Assembly: GCA_009744235.1 (NCBI GenBank)
Contig: WPHV01000016.1
Coordinates: forward strand, 62,001-126,000
Origin: Gillisella vitis
GTDB taxonomy: Bacteria > Pseudomonadota > Alphaproteobacteria > Rhizobiales > Rhizobiaceae
Direction: 5' to 3'
Length of the DNA: 64,000 nucleotides
Positions 1-8,650 of this stretch are shown one piece after another; position 1 is the stretch's first letter, and every line of letters starts with the position of its first letter. The translations under genes were made by a program, and so were the position numbers. The notes under the pieces are model-generated. The model worked only from the letters and a program-made list of their open reading frames with translations, ran no database searches and was not told the origin of the DNA.

Positions 1-961
1 ATCCTTCCATTGGCTTGGCGCTGATGATTTCGCCGAGCCTTGGTTGATGGCTACCGCTGGTGCGGATGAGCAGCTTTCCGTAGAGCGCGGAGTCGATGGT
101 CATGAACGTATCGCTTCCAAGGCATTCCGCAACCACGACGGGACCGCTCCAGGCGTCATGGTCTTGGGAAAGCACCAGATGCTCTGGTCTTACGCCAATG
201 GTTGTTGCACTGTGTCGCTGGGCCGCCTCGCCCGACACCAAATTCATTTGTGGCGAGCCAATAAAGGCGGCGACAAAGAGATTGGCTGGCCTGTGATAAA
301 GCTCTAGCGGCGTGCCCAACTGCTCAAGGACGCCCTTGTTGAAAACGGCAATTTTGTCAGCCATGGTCATGGCTTCCACCTGATCATGGGTGACGTAAAT
401 GGTTGTTGCTTTCAATCTCTTCTGTAATTCTCGAATTTCCGAGCGCATTTGCACCCGCAGCTTAGCATCGAGATTGGAAAGAGGTTCATCAAACAGAAAA
501 ACCTTCGGGTCGCGCACAATCGCTCTGCCCATGGCAACGCGCTGACGCTGCCCGCCTGAAAGAGCTGCGGGCTTGCGCTTCAGGTATGGTTCCAGCCCCA
601 GGATCTCAGATGCCTTTGCCACGCGCGCATGAATGTCTGCCACAGAATGCCCCGCGAGCTTGAGGGCAAAACCCATGTTCTCGGCCACGGTCATATGCGG
701 ATAGAGCGCATAATTTAGAAACACCATGGCAATGTCGCGTTCGCGTGGGCTGAGGTCATTGATGCGGATACCATCAATGAAAATATCGCCGCCTGATACC
801 TCTTCCAAACCCGCAATCATCCGTAGGAAGGTCGATTTACCGCAGCCGGAAGGTCCAACCAGCGCCAGGAATTCTCCGTCCCCAACCTCTAGATCCACAC
901 CGTGGATGACCTCCAAGGCCCCGTAATGCTTGCGTAAATTTTCAATCCGCACCACAGCCAT
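1..961 (-). CDS. Sugar ABC transporter ATP-binding protein, UgpC/MalK type (3' end off the left edge)
   Basis: Energises import by a carbohydrate ABC transporter on the cytoplasmic side. Reading the minus strand from the ATG at 961-959 gives about 320 residues, open to the window edge. Visible motifs are the Walker [10 protein letters not shown] (about 830-860), the signature [15 protein letters not shown], Walker [17 protein letters not shown], and the H-loop [13 protein letters not shown], followed by the start of the C-terminal MalK/UgpC-type TOBE region (GVRPEHL). The usual family length is about 350-370 aa, so roughly 30-50 residues are missing. It is divergent from the solute-binding protein and permease genes at 1147-4275, which lack their own ATPase, so it most likely serves them. 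Substrate is not shown by the sequence; a mannoside is suggested only by the neighbouring GH38 enzyme. Confidence 0.93.
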   Translation of the reverse strand, partial: MAVVRIENLRKHYGALEVIHGVDLEVGDGEFLALVGPSGCGKSTFLRMIAGLEEVSGGDIFIDGIRINDLSPRERDIAMVFLNYALYPHMTVAENMGFALKLAGHSVADIHARVAKASEILGLEPYLKRKPAALSGGQRQRVAMGRAIVRDPKVFLFDEPLSNLDAKLRVQMRSEIRELQKRLKATTIYVTHDQVEAMTMADKIAVFNKGVLEQLGTPLELYHRPANLFVAAFIGSPQMNLVSGEAAQRHSATTIGVRPEHLVLSQDHDAWSGPVVVAECLGSDTFMTIDSALYGKLLIRTSGSHQPRLGEIISAKPMEG

Positions 962-983
962 GATTTCCTCCCAGACAAATCGC

Positions 984-1011
984 TTGACGCAAAACAAAAG
1001 TGATTTAATCT
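984..1011 (+). promoter_or_regulatory. Candidate promoter of the sugar-transport operon
   Basis: A -35-like TTGACG (984-989) and a -10-like TAATCT (1006-1011) separated by 16 bp lie in the 185-bp gap between the divergent ATPase and binding-protein genes. They would give a leader of about 130 nt before the ATG at 1147. This was read by eye; no operator palindrome was identified with confidence. Confidence 0.4.
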
Positions 1012-1146
1012 ATTTCGTGCAATCAGGGAAGATGCCTGTTGGAGGAGACAGCGGGTGTCGGATGGTGACGCAGGGCGGAGGCTTGCCCGCGATTGAGGGT
1101 TTTAACGCATGGCACTCAACGGCATGCGACTTTGGGAGGAAGGCAC

Positions 1147-2442
1147 ATGAAAAAGAACAGGCATGCGTTGACGCTTGTCGCGCTGTTGGTCGCCCCAGTG
1201 GGCGGGAATGCCAGTGACATGATCACCGGTGACACGGTTGGCCCGGCTGACGCGCCCAATAAAATGACATTCCGTATGACGACCGACGGCCCGCGCAATA
1301 ATGATCCGGTTGTGGCTGAAGGCTATGGCAAGCTGTTCAATCAGTTTATTGCCAAGCACCCCGGCTGGCGCATTGAATTACAGATGATGACGGGGGATAT
1401 CAGCCAGGAGCAGGCCCGCATGGTCGAGCAGGCCAAGTCGGGAAATGCGCCCGACTGCGCAGCCGTGGACTCCTTCGTGCTGCCTGTTTTTAAAAAAGCC
1501 GGCGTGCTGAAGTCCTTCTCGCCCTATTTCACCAAGGATGAGATCGACCAGCTTTTCCCCTTCATTCGCGAGGGCGTTACCGGAGCTGACGGCCAGATTT
1601 ATGCCTGGTGGTGGTCGACCGATCTGCGGGTTCTCTATCGCAACAAGGAGATCATCCCCGATGCGCCGCAGACATGGGACGACACCAAAAAGGCTGCGCT
1701 GCACTCCGTGAAAGAGGGCATGGAAGGCATTCTGTTCAACGGCTCACGCTATGAAGGCACCACTTTTGACTGGCTGGCCAATTTCTGGGCTGAGGGTGGC
1801 AAGCTGGTCGATGAGAGTGGCAAGCCGATCTTTGGCGAGGGTGCTGAGCGGGAAAAATTCGTCAAGGCGGTGAATTACTATCGCGACCTGGTAGAGTCAG
1901 GTGCTGCCCCCAAGCGGGTGGCCACCATTGGCAATTATGATGATTTCAATGCCGCCGCTGCAGCCGGCACCACGGCGCTGTTTGTCGGTGGAAATTGGCA
2001 ATATGGCCAGTTGCAAGCCGCTCTTGAGCCGGAAGAACTGGCCAAATGGACCTTCTCGCCCCTGCCCGGTCCCACCAAGGATCAGCGATCGACCGGTACG
2101 GGTGGCTGGACGGTTGCCTCTTTTGCCTCCGATCCGGCAAAGGTAAAAATGTGCGCCGATCTGGCTCGCGATGTCTATATGGGACCTGCCAATGAGGTTC
2201 AGGGGCAGCTGCCAACCCGCGCAGATCTCTATGAAAAGTATAAAATCTTCTCCTCTGACATCAACAAGGCTTTCTCGGAGGCATTGAAAGTCGGTCAGGC
2301 CCGGCCCGGTGCGCCTGTCTATCCTGAAATCTCCAATCAGATCCAGATCATGATGGGCAAGGTGCTGACGGGAACGCAAGCCACGGATGCGGCTGTCGAT
2401 GAAGCCTTCAAAGCTTCGCTTGCGGCATTTGACCGCCATTAA
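1147..2442 (+). CDS. Sugar ABC transporter substrate-binding protein (family 1)
   Basis: Periplasmic binding protein of a type I carbohydrate ABC importer, 431 aa. I chose the ATG at 1147 because it is preceded by GGGAGGAAGG and starts a clean signal peptide (MKKNRH, a hydrophobic stretch LTLVALLVAP, then GGNASD); an in-frame start at 1093 would add an unlikely leader. The mature part has the family-1 pattern: NDPVVAEGYGKLFNQF near the N-terminus, GNAPDCAAVDSF, WWWSTDLRVLYRNKEI and TGTGGWTVASFASDP. The two permease genes follow after a perfect hairpin. Substrate is unknown; the downstream alpha-mannosidase suggests mannose-containing glycosides. Confidence 0.9.
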   Translation: MKKNRHALTLVALLVAPVGGNASDMITGDTVGPADAPNKMTFRMTTDGPRNNDPVVAEGYGKLFNQFIAKHPGWRIELQMMTGDISQEQARMVEQAKSGNAPDCAAVDSFVLPVFKKAGVLKSFSPYFTKDEIDQLFPFIREGVTGADGQIYAWWWSTDLRVLYRNKEIIPDAPQTWDDTKKAALHSVKEGMEGILFNGSRYEGTTFDWLANFWAEGGKLVDESGKPIFGEGAEREKFVKAVNYYRDLVESGAAPKRVATIGNYDDFNAAAAAGTTALFVGGNWQYGQLQAALEPEELAKWTFSPLPGPTKDQRSTGTGGWTVASFASDPAKVKMCADLARDVYMGPANEVQGQLPTRADLYEKYKIFSSDINKAFSEALKVGQARPGAPVYPEISNQIQIMMGKVLTGTQATDAAVDEAFKASLAAFDRH

Positions 2443-2455
2443 CCGCCTCTTGAGA

Positions 2456-2479
2456 CTGCGGAGCCAAAGGGCTCCGCAG
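2456..2479 (+). terminator. Intra-operon hairpin after the binding-protein gene
   Basis: A perfect 10-bp stem (CTGCGGAGCC at 2456-2465 pairing with 2470-2479, loop AAAG) lies 14 nt after the binding-protein stop. There is no long T-tract, so it is more likely an attenuator or 3' mRNA-stabilising element that raises binding-protein levels over the permeases than a full terminator. Confidence 0.6.
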
Positions 2480-2512
2480 CGCTTTGTGGTTTGAATCCAA
2501 AAGGTGCACTCC

Positions 2513-3436
2513 ATGGCAACAATCAGCTTGCAGGCAGGCAAACAGACGGGTGCCGCCCAAAGCCGTCACCGACCGAAGGCAGCGCCCTGGCTTATGCCGC
2601 TGATTTTGGTGCTCGGCATTTTCTACCTTTATCCAGTTCTGGATGTGCTGCGCCTTGCTTTCACCAAAGCCACCCTGCTCGGGGATGATGGTGGCTATAC
2701 CATCACAACATTGATCAACACGCTGACCCGCGCAGAAATTCCGCAGATCCTGTGGGTCACGCTCACCTTCACGGCGGGTTCGGTTCTGGCGCAGCAGCTC
2801 TTTGGCCTTGTGATTGCATTGGTGGTGGTGCGGGCGGAAAAGCGCGGTCTATTCGGGGCGACAATCCTGCGAACCACGGCGCTGATTGCCTGGGTGGTGC
2901 CGGGCATTGCAGGTGGCATTATCTGGAAAATGCTGTTTAACGAAGCTCCATTTGGCGGGTTGAACAGCCTGCTCCGGCTTGTGGGGGCTGGACCCGTACA
3001 ATGGCTCTCCGATCCCAACCTCGTGATGTGGTCGGTGGTTTTGTCGAATGTCTGGCGCGGAACCGCCTTTTCCATGGTGGTGATGTATGCCGCCATCAAG
3101 GCGATTGACCCGGTACTTTATGAGGCTGCGGCGGTGGATGGGGCGCGGGCCGATCAGCGACTTCGCTATGTCACCCTGCCCCAGTTGAAGTCGGCCATTC
3201 TGGTCAATCTGATTTTGATCACTATCCAGACCCTCAACACCTTCGATGCGATCATCTCGCTCACGGGTGGCGGACCGGGACGGGCGACCGAAGTGCTGTC
3301 GCTCTATACGTTCAATGTGGTGTTTCGCAATTATGATCTTGCGGCGGGCGCTGCGCTCTCCATCCTCATGCTGGTGATCTCGCTGGGGCTTGCCTTGATC
3401 TACGCCGCCTTCCTGCCAAAGGGAGATGACCAATGA
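2513..3436 (+). CDS. Sugar ABC transporter permease (MalF-like)
   Basis: Inner-membrane subunit of the sugar importer, 307 aa. ATG at 2513 has AAAGG about 8 nt upstream; a GTG at 2504 in frame is an alternative. There are about six hydrophobic segments, starting with PLILVLGIFYLYPVLDVL, and the EAA loop is visible as YEAAAVDGARADQRLRYVTLP at about residues 205-225, the site that contacts the ATPase. The C-terminus overlaps the next permease by 4 bp (ATGA), the normal translational coupling for MalF/MalG-type pairs. Confidence 0.92.
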   Translation: MATISLQAGKQTGAAQSRHRPKAAPWLMPLILVLGIFYLYPVLDVLRLAFTKATLLGDDGGYTITTLINTLTRAEIPQILWVTLTFTAGSVLAQQLFGLVIALVVVRAEKRGLFGATILRTTALIAWVVPGIAGGIIWKMLFNEAPFGGLNSLLRLVGAGPVQWLSDPNLVMWSVVLSNVWRGTAFSMVVMYAAIKAIDPVLYEAAAVDGARADQRLRYVTLPQLKSAILVNLILITIQTLNTFDAIISLTGGGPGRATEVLSLYTFNVVFRNYDLAAGAALSILMLVISLGLALIYAAFLPKGDDQ

Positions 3437-4275
3437 AAGCCCGCACAAGTGAGCGTCTCGGCGATGCGCTCAGCTATATTTTCATGGTCATCACCTTTGC
3501 TTTTTTCGCATGGCCGCTGCTGTGGCTTTTGTCTTTGGCGCTCAGAACCCGCAAGGAAGTGTTTCTGGGTGTCACCCGCTTCATTCCGAAAGCGCCGACG
3601 CTGGATAATTTTGCGATGATCCTGTCCTCGGACAAGTTCATCTCCTACCTGTGGAATGCGCTGAAGCTGTCGTGCTTGTCGGCGGCAGGTTGCCTGATCG
3701 TTGCCCTGCCTGCGGCCTATGCCTTTTCGCGCTTTCAGTTCAAGGGCAAGGGCGCGTGGATGATGGCGCTGTTGTCGGTGCAAATGATCTCCCCGCTGGT
3801 GATCATGGTGCCGCTTTACCGCTATATGGCGGCGATGGGCCTGCTGGACAGCCATTTTGGCACCACCATGGTCTATGTGGCCCTTGCCGTTCCGGTTTCC
3901 ACCTGGATTTTGAAAGGCTCCATCGACGGCATTCCCAAAACCCTTGATGAAGCGGCAATGATGGATGGCTGCACCCGGTTTGGCGTGTTTATCCGTGTCA
4001 TCCTGCCATTGTCCACGCCCGGCATTGCCTCGGCCTTCATCATCGCGGTCATCAGCGGCTGGTCGCAATTTCTGGTGCCGTTCCTGCTGATTACCAAGGA
4101 ATCCCTCACCCCGATTGGCGTCGGCATTTTTCAATATGCCGGCACACAAAATGACTCCTCCATCCAACTTCTCGCGGCGGCCTGCCTTGTCTCGGTGGTG
4201 CCTGCCATCATCGCCTTCCTCTCGCTCCAGCGCCTTATTCTGGGCGCGATGACCGCCGGAGCCGTGAAGGGCTGA
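3433..4275 (+). CDS. Sugar ABC transporter permease (MalG-like)
   Basis: Second inner-membrane subunit of the same importer, 280 aa, a typical MalG-class length. The EAA loop reads LDEAAMMDGCTRFGVFIRVILP near residues 170-192, and the N-terminal TM segment is YIFMVITFAFFAWPLLWLL. It starts inside the last codons of the upstream permease. The next gene, the GH38 mannosidase, begins 33 bp downstream on the same strand, so it is probably in the same transcript. Confidence 0.92.
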   Translation: MKARTSERLGDALSYIFMVITFAFFAWPLLWLLSLALRTRKEVFLGVTRFIPKAPTLDNFAMILSSDKFISYLWNALKLSCLSAAGCLIVALPAAYAFSRFQFKGKGAWMMALLSVQMISPLVIMVPLYRYMAAMGLLDSHFGTTMVYVALAVPVSTWILKGSIDGIPKTLDEAAMMDGCTRFGVFIRVILPLSTPGIASAFIIAVISGWSQFLVPFLLITKESLTPIGVGIFQYAGTQNDSSIQLLAAACLVSVVPAIIAFLSLQRLILGAMTAGAVKG

Positions 4276-4308
4276 ACCCATCCTGTTGAAAGATTTTAGG
4301 AAATTATC

Positions 4309-7300
4309 ATGAGCCTGACTTATACCCAACGCCTTGAACGGATCGAAGTTCGCAACGCAGAATTCCAGTTCTGGCGCGCCCGCAAAACAGTTGAGCTGAC
4401 CGGCTGGAGTTTCAATGGCCAACCCATTGCCGTGGGTGAGGCTTGGCCACATAAGACCCCGCCGATTGGCTTCACGGCAGATGTGACCGTGCCGGAAGGC
4501 TGGCCGCTGGCAGATACCTATCTTTATCTCAACCTCGGCGGCGAAAGCCTGTTGAGCATCACGGCGCAAGATGGTTCTCTCAAGCGCTACGGGCTGGACC
4601 CCTATCACCGCGAATTTGCAGCCCCTTCGCAGAGCTTTTCGCTCCATGCGCAATCCGTTCCGCGCCTGCCGTTTGGTGAGCCGGTACGCGCACCAAAGCT
4701 TGAACGGGCGGAGCTGTTCTGGATCGACCGTTCCGTGGATCGCATGGGACTGCTGATGCGCCAGATTGCCGAAGCGCTAAGGGTGCTGCAAGGCCATGAT
4801 GTGGTACCTTATCTGCTGGATGCTGCCGAACAGGCCTTTTACGCCATCGATTGGCCATCAGCGACGGCAGACTATGTGGCGCGCACCGCCCCTGCGGTGA
4901 TGCAGCAAAAGATCTGGCAGCTTCCAGAGCTGAAACCCGACCCCGAAGGCCTGACGGATGCCCAGCGCGCCAAACTGGATCAGGCCTATGAAGCGCTGAT
5001 GGCGCGCCTGGGTGAACTCCGTGAACGCTTCCCACCACAGGGCAAGGTGGCATTGACCGGCCATGCCCATATCGATCTGTGCTGGCTGTGGCCCTATGAT
5101 GAAACACGCCGCAAAATGCGCCGTACATTCCATACGGCACTGTCGATCATGGAAACATCGAAGGATTTCCGCTTCAACCAGTCAACCGCTCATTATTACT
5201 GGCAGCTGGAAGAGGATGATCCTGAACTGCTCGACAAAATCGTTGATCGCGCTAAGGACGGTCAGTGGGAAACGCTGGGCGGCATGTGGATTGAGCCGGA
5301 TACCAATATGCCCACTGGCGAAAGCCTGACCCGGCAAATTCTTTACGGTCAGCGCTATTTCGAGAAACGATTTGGCACGCGCCATAGCGTGTGCTGGCTG
5401 CCGGATTGCTTTGGCTTTGCCGGAGCCCTGCCGCAGCTTCTCAAACAGGGCGGAATGAAAAGCTTCTTCACCATCAAGGTCAATTGGTCCGAGAGCAACC
5501 ATATCCCCGCCGATCTGTTCTGGTGGGAGGGGCTGGATGGCAGCCGGGTGCTGGCTCACTCGTTCGACAATCCCATGGAAGGCTATAACGGCTTTGTGCG
5601 CCCGGATTGCATCACGCCAACCTGGAAAAACTATCGCCAGAAAGACCGCCACGATACAACGCTGCTCTGCGTCGGCTATGGCGATGGCGGCGGCGGCCCC
5701 AGCCCGGAAATGGTGGTGCGAGAAGAACAGCTTCGTGTTTTCCCCGCCATCCCGGAAGCCCGCTGGTCCCGCGTGCATGACTTTTTTGAAGACGCCCATG
5801 CGATGGCCAAAACAACGCCCGTTTCCGTGTGGAAAGGCGAGATCTATCTGGAACTGCACCGCGCCACGCTGACCACGCAAAGCGCCATCAAAAAACTGCA
5901 CCGCAAGGCCGAGCGCAGCCTGATTACAGCGGAAACTCTGGCATCCCTTGGCCATCTTTTGGGGGCCGCCAAACCACGCTCACTGGAGCCAGAATGGCGC
6001 GTGGTGCTGAAAAACGAGTTCCACGACATCCTTCCAGGCTCGTCGATTGCCGAGGTTTATGTGGATGCGAAAGCCGAACTTGAACAGGTGCTGGCGGATG
6101 GCGCAGCTGCGCAAAAAGCCGCCGTCGATGCCATTCTTGCGCAATTGCCTGATGGTAACGATGGCGCGGTGATGGTGATCAACCCCACGCTCAGCCCCCG
6201 GCCAATCCGCCTGACACTGAGTGATAGCAGCATAGCGGCTGACGGCATGGTACCTGCCCTTGGTGTGAGGGTTTTGCCCGCCAGCGCTCTTGGCCCCAAA
6301 CCGGGCCTGAAAGCCACCCAAAACACGTTGGAAAATGACATCATCAAGGTGACGCTGGCCGACGATGGCTCCATCGCCTCTATCCTGCACAAAGCATCCG
6401 GCCGCGAAGCGGTCGAGAGTGGAGCTAACCGGCTGTTTGCCTATACGGCAGATAAGCCGCGCAATTGGGATGCCTGGGATGTGGAAGAGGATTACGGCCA
6501 AAAATCCGAGGAGTTAAGCGGATACGAATCCATCGAACTTGTCGAAAACACCGCCCACCGCGCCGCGATCCGCATCAAACGTCGCTGGCGTGATTCCACC
6601 ATTGTGCAGACCTTGAGCCTTGCGGCCAACGCCCGCCGTCTCGACATTTTCACCGAGATCGACTGGCACGAACGCCGGGTGATGCTGCGCACCGAAAATG
6701 GCGTGGCCGTCAGCGCAGCCCGCGCCACCTGTGAGGTGGCCTATGGCGTGGTGGAGCGCCCCACCCATTCCAACACCTCGTGGGATGAGGCGATGTTTGA
6801 GGCACCGGCGCATCGGTTTATTGATCTGTCCGAACCGGGTTTTGGCATGGCTTTGCTCAACGATGCCAAATATGGCCACTCGGCCCGTGGCAATGTGCTG
6901 GGCCTCTCCCTGCTACGCTCGCCCATCTATCCCGATCCGCTGGCCGATGAAGGGTATCAGTCCTTCACATATGCGCTGATGCCTCATGAAGGCACATGGT
7001 ATGAAGGACAAGTGCGCGAGGAAGCCGATGATCTGAACCAGCCGCTGATTGCTATCCCTGTGTCAGATAAAGCAACAGGCGAATGGTGCCCGTTGCAAGC
7101 GGCAGGGCTGGAGGTCGCTCTATCAGTCATCAAACCTGCAGAAGATGGCGATGACTTGATTGTGCGGGTGTATGAGCCAGCCGGTCGCCGGGGCAGCTTC
7201 GAGCTTAAGCCGTGTGAAGGCTGGACTGTGAGCGGAGCACTCAGCATTTTGGAAGAACCCATGGAAGCGGTGGACGCGGACGCGCTAAAACCCTTTGAGG

Positions 7301-7332
7301 TGAAGAGTTGGCGTCTGTCGAAAACCGCTTGA
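4309..7332 (+). CDS. Alpha-mannosidase, glycoside hydrolase family 38
   Basis: Hydrolyses terminal alpha-mannosyl residues. The protein has 1007 aa, usual for bacterial GH38 enzymes of about 1000 aa. Catalytic-domain signs are the zinc motif HAHID (His252, His254, Asp256) and WLPDCFGF, where Asp366 is the likely nucleophile and zinc ligand. C-terminal beta-sandwich regions follow (LENDIIKVTLADDGSI, RRLDIFTEIDWHERR, MALLNDAKYGHS, typical of the family). No signal peptide is visible, so it should act in the cytoplasm on imported sugars. AGGA lies about 8 nt before the ATG. Its position directly after two sugar permeases supports uptake followed by hydrolysis. The real substrate (mannoside, or another GH38 substrate) cannot be fixed from sequence. 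Confidence 0.93.
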   Translation: MSLTYTQRLERIEVRNAEFQFWRARKTVELTGWSFNGQPIAVGEAWPHKTPPIGFTADVTVPEGWPLADTYLYLNLGGESLLSITAQDGSLKRYGLDPYHREFAAPSQSFSLHAQSVPRLPFGEPVRAPKLERAELFWIDRSVDRMGLLMRQIAEALRVLQGHDVVPYLLDAAEQAFYAIDWPSATADYVARTAPAVMQQKIWQLPELKPDPEGLTDAQRAKLDQAYEALMARLGELRERFPPQGKVALTGHAHIDLCWLWPYDETRRKMRRTFHTALSIMETSKDFRFNQSTAHYYWQLEEDDPELLDKIVDRAKDGQWETLGGMWIEPDTNMPTGESLTRQILYGQRYFEKRFGTRHSVCWLPDCFGFAGALPQLLKQGGMKSFFTIKVNWSESNHIPADLFWWEGLDGSRVLAHSFDNPMEGYNGFVRPDCITPTWKNYRQKDRHDTTLLCVGYGDGGGGPSPEMVVREEQLRVFPAIPEARWSRVHDFFEDAHAMAKTTPVSVWKGEIYLELHRATLTTQSAIKKLHRKAERSLITAETLASLGHLLGAAKPRSLEPEWRVVLKNEFHDILPGSSIAEVYVDAKAELEQVLADGAAAQKAAVDAILAQLPDGNDGAVMVINPTLSPRPIRLTLSDSSIAADGMVPALGVRVLPASALGPKPGLKATQNTLENDIIKVTLADDGSIASILHKASGREAVESGANRLFAYTADKPRNWDAWDVEEDYGQKSEELSGYESIELVENTAHRAAIRIKRRWRDSTIVQTLSLAANARRLDIFTEIDWHERRVMLRTENGVAVSAARATCEVAYGVVERPTHSNTSWDEAMFEAPAHRFIDLSEPGFGMALLNDAKYGHSARGNVLGLSLLRSPIYPDPLADEGYQSFTYALMPHEGTWYEGQVREEADDLNQPLIAIPVSDKATGEWCPLQAAGLEVALSVIKPAEDGDDLIVRVYEPAGRRGSFELKPCEGWTVSGALSILEEPMEAVDADALKPFEVKSWRLSKTA

Positions 7333-7368
7333 AAATGCTTTCGTCCCGCACGTCTATAGTGCATGGTT

Positions 7369-7397
7369 TCCTCGCTGCCGCAGCCCGGCAGCGAGGA
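7369..7397 (+). terminator. Perfect hairpin between mannosidase and ROK gene, covering the ROK ribosome-binding site
   Basis: An 11-bp perfect stem (TCCTCGCTGCC at 7369-7379 with 7387-7397) and a 7-nt loop follow the mannosidase stop. The right arm contains the GCGAGGA that is the only plausible Shine-Dalgarno for the ROK gene. It may act as an operon terminator, an RBS-masking element, or both. Confidence 0.55.
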
Positions 7398-7411
7398 GAT
7401 TGACGATTACG

Positions 7412-8650
7412 ATGAGTTATTCCGGAGCCAATGGCGAACAGGCTGCAGCCCTCAACAGGGCCATCATCCTGAACGCCATTCACCGTGGTGGGCCAATCTC
7501 GCGCACCGAAATTGCCAAGCTTTCGCGCCTGACAAAGCAGGCTGTCACACGCATTGTCGATAAGCTGCTGGATGAAGGGCTGGTGATGGAGGCGCGCCGC
7601 CGGCAAGGCTTGCGCGGCCAACCGGCCATCGAGCTGGAGATTGACCCTGAGGGGGCCTTTGCCATCGGAGCCAATATTGACCGCGATCACTTGACGATTG
7701 TGGCGGTGGATGCCGTCGGCAACGTGCGCGGGCGGATTCATCATGAAGCCCGTTTTTTGTTGCCGGATGCGTTTGTGAAGCTGATGGAAGATGCGGTCTC
7801 GTCTTTCCTGCGCCGCAAAGTTATTCGTGAATCGAGGCTTGCGGGCATTGGCCTTGCCATTCCCGACTGGCTGGGCGAGGTGCAGGTGATTGGCCTGCCA
7901 GACGCCTATAGCCAGTGGAGCGGTTTTGACGTGCGCGCCGCGCTGTCGCATATTACCGACCATCCCATCTATATCGACAATGACGCCAATGCGGCAGCCT
8001 TGGGTGAGATTGAATATGGGCTGGGCACCGAAATGCGCAGTTTTTTCTATATTCTCATCTCCGCCTGTCTTGGCGGTAGTCTGGTGATTGACGGTATGCG
8101 CCACAAGGGCGCAGGCGGGCTGGGCGGCGAAATCGGCTGGCTGCCCACGGCGGTGACAACCGGCCCCTTTGCCGGGGAAACAAGGCCATTGGGCGATATG
8201 CTGTCAATGTTCGTGCTGCTCGACTATCTTGCCGACAACGGTTTGGATGTGGCGACACCTGCGGATCTGTTGACGCTGGATGCACGGGGACGCGCCCTTC
8301 TCAGCGGTTGGCTGAAGAAAATGGCCATCAACCTTGCCGAAGCCGTCAGCGACATCGGAATGGTGGTGGACCCTGATGGCATTATTCTGGGGGGACGCTT
8401 ACCCGTGCGGCTGATTGATGAATTGCTGCTCTACGTGCATGAGGAAATCAGCGGCCGGGGAGCCTTGGCCCCAAGCTTACACCGTGCGGCGGCGTCTGAA
8501 GATGCCGCAGCCCTTGGCGCTGCCGCCATGGCGCTCGCAGACCGGCTCTGTCTTCCCTCTGCCGATCCCGCCCATCTCAGCCGCTCACCGTTGACGACAG
8601 CGATCCGGCCTTCACCGATCAATTCGATTTTGGCAGCAGCAGTTCGATAA
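7412..8650 (+). CDS. ROK family transcriptional regulator
   Basis: Sugar-responsive DNA-binding protein or sugar-kinase relative, 412 aa from the ATG at 7412; an in-frame TTG at 7400 is possible but sits directly on the SD. The N-terminus is a winged HTH (ILNAIHRGGPISRTEIAKLSRLTKQAVTRIVDKLLDEG), followed by an ATPase-fold ROK domain with IYIDNDANAAALGE and GAGGLGGEIGW. The usual zinc motif CxCGxxGC after GEIGH is not visible: the segment reads GEIGWLPTAVTTGP. It lies just downstream of the mannosidase and probably regulates the mannoside operon. The last 32 bp overlap the convergent ROK gene on the other strand. Confidence 0.88.
   Translation: MSYSGANGEQAAALNRAIILNAIHRGGPISRTEIAKLSRLTKQAVTRIVDKLLDEGLVMEARRRQGLRGQPAIELEIDPEGAFAIGANIDRDHLTIVAVDAVGNVRGRIHHEARFLLPDAFVKLMEDAVSSFLRRKVIRESRLAGIGLAIPDWLGEVQVIGLPDAYSQWSGFDVRAALSHITDHPIYIDNDANAAALGEIEYGLGTEMRSFFYILISACLGGSLVIDGMRHKGAGGLGGEIGWLPTAVTTGPFAGETRPLGDMLSMFVLLDYLADNGLDVATPADLLTLDARGRALLSGWLKKMAINLAEAVSDIGMVVDPDGIILGGRLPVRLIDELLLYVHEEISGRGALAPSLHRAAASEDAAALGAAAMALADRLCLPSADPAHLSRSPLTTAIRPSPINSILAAAVR

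Noticed and set aside
3400-4653. 417-codon open frame on the minus strand
   Set aside because: It lies fully antisense to the clear permease and mannosidase genes, and its Arg/Gly/His/Gln-rich composition is that of a shadow frame.
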